Positions 5,034 through 7,974 of a stretch of DNA of 7,974 nucleotides are shown in pieces. Position numbers and translations under genes: made by a program. Origin of the DNA: Rikenellaceae bacterium (GTDB lineage: Bacteria; Bacteroidota; Bacteroidia; Bacteroidales; Rikenellaceae); contig JAJBVJ010000260.1 in NCBI GenBank assembly GCA_020859875.1, positions 1 through 7,974 on the forward strand. The letters are read 5' to 3'. Positions within the stretch are counted from its first letter, which is position 1, and each line of letters opens with the position of its first letter. The notes under the pieces are model-generated. The model worked only from the letters and a program-made list of their open reading frames with translations, did not search any database and was not told where the DNA came from.

Positions 5034-7508
5034 ATGGAGTTCCTGAATTTAAACGAATCGGTACAACATGCCGTGAGGATAGCAAGGGGTATAGCCCGTG
5101 ATTACAGCAATCCGCACTATACACCCGCCCACCTGCTTTATGCCCTATTGCATAAAGAGATCGGCTTGGAATCTTTCGTTTCATCCCTCGGGCAGGATAC
5201 CGCATATTTACGCGAGTGGGCCGAGGTGCGTATCGAAGATACCCCTAAAGTGGCTCCCGGCGGCGAAATTACCGAACACGAATCCATTGCCCGGGTATTT
5301 GAAAAAGCCGATAACATAAGGATAGAATGGGGACTCCTGAATATAAATCCGTTATGTATCCTGAACGCCCTTTGCGCGCCTGACGTTGGGTTCAGCAGTG
5401 ATGAACTCAAAACATTCCCCATACGGGAGCGGGATATCCGCAATCTTTTCACCGATGGAGCTTCCACCCTCTCGTCATTACTTGAACAGATGGGTGAACA
5501 CGGGCAGAGAGAACTTCCGGCGGTAAAGACCAGTCTTTCGAAATACTGCATCGACAAGACCGATGCGGCCCGGTGTGGCCGGGTCTTTCCCATTGTACGC
5601 CGGGACAACGAAAGTCGCATGATGATGGAGATACTCGGTCGGCACAGTAAGCCGAACGTATTGATTATCGGTGATGCGGGTGTGGGCAAAACCGCTATGG
5701 TGGATGGACTCGCGTCAAGTATCGTAAAGGGAAATGTCCCGCAGTATCTTAAAGATGCGACGGTATTCGAACTGGATACCGGGACCCTGATAGCGGGTGC
5801 TACATACAAAGGAGAGATCGAGGACCGTCTGAAAGGCATAATCAAGGAACTCGAACAAACACCGGGTGCGATACTTTTTATCGATGAGATACATGTTCTA
5901 ATAGACCCTAAGCAGGGTAATAGCGGTGCGGCAAGCATACTTAAACCGGAACTGTCCAAAGGCCTGATTACAGTGATTGGCGCCACAACGGTAGATGAAT
6001 ACCGGAAACTTATCGAGCCTGACCACGCTTTCAACCGCCGTTTCGAGGTGTTGCAGGTGGCCGAGCCGGACGTAGAGTCCTCTATCTGCATTATAGAATC
6101 CGTACTGGACAGGTACACTGACTACCACGGAATAGGAGTAAATAAAGAATCGCTGGCTGATTGTGTCGCCCTTTCCAAGCGTTATGTTAAGGAGAGGAAA
6201 CTCCCCGATGCGGCAATAGACCTTATCGACCGAACGATGGCGGCAGTAAAACTCATAAATCAAACGGCCGCCGGCGACATAAAGCAATTTGGGACGGAAC
6301 TGGCAGAATTGGAACAGGCCGCTGATATGTTGTCCGAGGAGCGTATGGAGAAACTGCGGCTGTTATGGTTTACCATGAATAATAAGCTGAGTCCTATTTT
6401 GCTCAGTATGCTCGAGGGTCAAACCGATCCCGCCAACTTCGAACAACCGGAACAGTGGATCGGCTATCTGCTGGGCAGGCTCAAACAGCTCGAAGAACTC
6501 ACCAAAGATAGAATAACTGCTATTTCCTCCCACGAGGTGGCAGCAGTGATTTCCGCCTCTACCGGTATCCCTATCGGAAAAATAGAATCGGGAGAGAAAG
6601 AGAAACTTCTAACCATGGAGGACACCTTGCGCCGGAGGGTCGTGGGTCAGGACAACGCGTTGAAAGTAATGGCCGACGCGATAGTCGAATCGCGCAGTGG
6701 TATGAACAAGCCCGGCCAGCCCATCGGCTCGTTCTTCCTGCTGGGGCCTACCGGGACGGGTAAGACGGAGCTGGCTAAGGCATTGGCCGAAGCGTTATTC
6801 AACGATGAAAAGGCCATGATACGCCTCGATATGTCCGAGTTCAAGGAGGAACATTCGGCCGCATTGCTTCTGGGCGCCCCTCCGGGATACGTAGGTTATG
6901 AAGAAGGCGGACTTTTGGTAAATAAAATACGGAGACAACCGTATGCGGTCGTATTGTTCGACGAAATCGAAAAGGCCCACCAGTCGGTTTACGATATATT
7001 CCTACAAATCATGGACGAGGGGAAACTCCACGACCGGCTCGGTAAAGAGGGGGATTTCTCTAATGCTATCGTACTGTTCACCTCGAACGTAGGGAGTAAA
7101 TGGCTAACCAAAGAAATTAATGAGGGCCGGATCCCTGACACTACCATGCTGATGGAGATCATGGGACAATATTTCAGGCCTGAATTTTTGGGCCGCCTGT
7201 CCGAGATAGTTCCTTTCGGCCCAATCGATAACGATATGCTTGTACGGATCTTCGAAATACAAATGCGGGATGTGACCGCGCTTCTGGACAAACAGGGAAT
7301 ATCGATCGAGATTTCCTCCGATGCGAAAAAAATGTTGTCACACCGTGGCTTTAATCCCAAGTACGGCGCCCGGCAGGTGGCAGGGACCATCCGCACCTAT
7401 CTGCGCAGACCTATTTCCAAAATGATTATAAGCGGCAAGGTCATCCCCGGTAATACAATCTTGGTCGGTGTGGACGATAAGCAAGAATTGACGTGGGACA
7501 TACGATAA
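5034..7508 (+). CDS. clpV: T6SS sheath-recycling AAA+ unfoldase ClpV/TssH
   Basis: An 824-aa Hsp100 ATPase that forms hexamers and disassembles contracted TssB-TssC sheaths. Domains in order: N-domain with Clp_N repeats (about 1-150; NLNESVQHAVRIARGIA, HYTPAHLLYALL); AAA1 with Walker A GDAGVGKT (213-220), pore loop GATYKG (Tyr258), Walker B ILFIDE (280-285) and arginine fingers in AFNRRFE (Arg335/336); a middle region of about 80 residues (410-490); AAA2 with Walker A GPTGTGKT (571-578), pore loop GYVGY (618-622), Walker B VVLFDE (639-644), sensor-1 Asn685, the arginine finger in FLGR (Arg721) and sensor-2 GAR (778-780). All catalytic residues are present. The middle region is shorter than in ClpB, and direct adjacency to tssC separates it from the housekeeping disaggregase. 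No ClpP-binding loop is evident, consistent with a non-proteolytic role. The LysM gene follows 17 bp later. Confidence 0.95.
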   Translation: MEFLNLNESVQHAVRIARGIARDYSNPHYTPAHLLYALLHKEIGLESFVSSLGQDTAYLREWAEVRIEDTPKVAPGGEITEHESIARVFEKADNIRIEWGLLNINPLCILNALCAPDVGFSSDELKTFPIRERDIRNLFTDGASTLSSLLEQMGEHGQRELPAVKTSLSKYCIDKTDAARCGRVFPIVRRDNESRMMMEILGRHSKPNVLIIGDAGVGKTAMVDGLASSIVKGNVPQYLKDATVFELDTGTLIAGATYKGEIEDRLKGIIKELEQTPGAILFIDEIHVLIDPKQGNSGAASILKPELSKGLITVIGATTVDEYRKLIEPDHAFNRRFEVLQVAEPDVESSICIIESVLDRYTDYHGIGVNKESLADCVALSKRYVKERKLPDAAIDLIDRTMAAVKLINQTAAGDIKQFGTELAELEQAADMLSEERMEKLRLLWFTMNNKLSPILLSMLEGQTDPANFEQPEQWIGYLLGRLKQLEELTKDRITAISSHEVAAVISASTGIPIGKIESGEKEKLLTMEDTLRRRVVGQDNALKVMADAIVESRSGMNKPGQPIGSFFLLGPTGTGKTELAKALAEALFNDEKAMIRLDMSEFKEEHSAALLLGAPPGYVGYEEGGLLVNKIRRQPYAVVLFDEIEKAHQSVYDIFLQIMDEGKLHDRLGKEGDFSNAIVLFTSNVGSKWLTKEINEGRIPDTTMLMEIMGQYFRPEFLGRLSEIVPFGPIDNDMLVRIFEIQMRDVTALLDKQGISIEISSDAKKMLSHRGFNPKYGARQVAGTIRTYLRRPISKMIISGKVIPGNTILVGVDDKQELTWDIR

Positions 7509-7525
7509 ATTGAAAATTATTAACC

Positions 7526-7957
7526 ATGGCAGGGGGGAAATTCAAAGCAACCTATATAACCGAGCAGGAATTCATGGATAATTATATCTATGGTTTTCCG
7601 CATAGGTTTTACGAAGGCTTCATTATCGGGGTCGGCTATGCCTATGTTGCGTGCAGGATGGAGCATCCTCCACACCAACACGGTTTTTCCTGTTGCCCCG
7701 ACATCCATCCCGAGGATAATATTTACCGCACTCTTCATTATCAGCAGATCGACAACTCTCCGGAGATGAAAGAGTTAAGCTTGAGGGGACGGGAATCCGG
7801 GGAGTTTACAGAGATAAGGGTCATGGTTGGGGACACCCTCGGCGGATTGGCAAGGGAGTTCGGGGTTACGGTAGAGGATATGGTGCGATGGAACAAACTC
7901 GACGATCCGGACAAGATCATAGACGGCCAGTCGATGATTGTGAAAACCGACGACTAG
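7526..7957 (+). CDS. LysM-domain protein of the T6SS cluster, likely baseplate or spike adaptor
   Basis: A 143-aa protein with one LysM module at its C-terminus (about residues 95-140: IRVMVGDTLGGLAREFGVTV, then VRWNKL and IIDGQSMIVK). The N-terminal ~90 residues are unrecognised. They contain a dense Cys/His stretch (Cys43, His47, His50, His52, Cys56, Cys57, His61) and a short hydrophobic piece, FIIGVGYAYVAC. There is no signal peptide or lipobox, so the protein is probably cytoplasmic. LysM modules occur in baseplate glue proteins of related contractile machines (phage T4 gp53, Afp7/Pvc7 of extracellular injection systems), which suggests a similar structural role; this is inferred. The alternative is peptidoglycan binding by a protein exported through the T6SS itself. 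It follows clpV by 17 bp in the same operon. Its stop is 17 bases before the window's end. Confidence 0.85.
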   Translation: MAGGKFKATYITEQEFMDNYIYGFPHRFYEGFIIGVGYAYVACRMEHPPHQHGFSCCPDIHPEDNIYRTLHYQQIDNSPEMKELSLRGRESGEFTEIRVMVGDTLGGLAREFGVTVEDMVRWNKLDDPDKIIDGQSMIVKTDD

Positions 7958-7974
7958 AGGGTGTTGGGCAAAGT

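Noticed and set aside
5138..6118. 326-codon minus-strand frame
   Set aside because: It lies antisense within clpV and has the serine/arginine-rich composition of an opposite-strand shadow.

Overview
The window looks like chromosomal DNA of a member of the Bacteroidales (Bacteroidota). The best evidence is a pair of genes typical of the Bacteroidota-specific subtype iii type VI secretion system (T6SSiii): a sheath protein TssC of the DUF5458 type followed 9 bp later by a ClpV/TssH unfoldase. Weak Shine-Dalgarno sites, an AraC-type regulator with a poorly conserved sensor half, one exact Bacteroides-type -7 element (TATTTTTG) and a tRNA without encoded CCA agree with this. I would not name a genus.

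Layout. (1) 1-550: the 3' half of a tRNA-Lys(UUU), then a compound tandem array. Each unit of about 148 bp holds a hairpin terminator, a short inverted piece of the tRNA T-arm and a degenerate copy of the tRNA 3' end. This is the kind of scar expected where integrative elements repeatedly use a tRNA 3' end. (2) 573-683: a 36-codon orphan reading frame, probably a remnant. (3) 702-2149, minus strand: an ATP-dependent DNA ligase gene broken by a one-base frameshift right after the catalytic KYDG motif. (4) 2191-3033, minus strand: an AraC-family regulator, 41 bp upstream of the ligase and probably in one transcript with it. (5) 3034-3525: a noncoding stretch with a strong minus-strand intrinsic terminator only 10 bases in front of the regulator's start codon, a 15-bp dyad and a candidate promoter. 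(6) 3526-7957, plus strand: an operon of a 41-aa small ORF, tssC, clpV/tssH and a LysM-domain protein. It runs off the right edge.

How the parts may work together. TssC forms the contractile sheath together with TssB, and ClpV disassembles the contracted sheath using ATP. The LysM protein lacks a signal peptide and is better read as a cytoplasmic baseplate or spike adaptor than as a secreted peptidoglycan binder. TssB is not in the window, so its gene must lie elsewhere. The divergent AraC regulator is a natural candidate for controlling the T6SS operon. Its own expression appears to need readthrough of an intrinsic terminator, so a long regulatory leader is possible. The ligase looks like accessory cargo. 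The tRNA array marks what is probably the left border of the island, but no integrase lies in the window.
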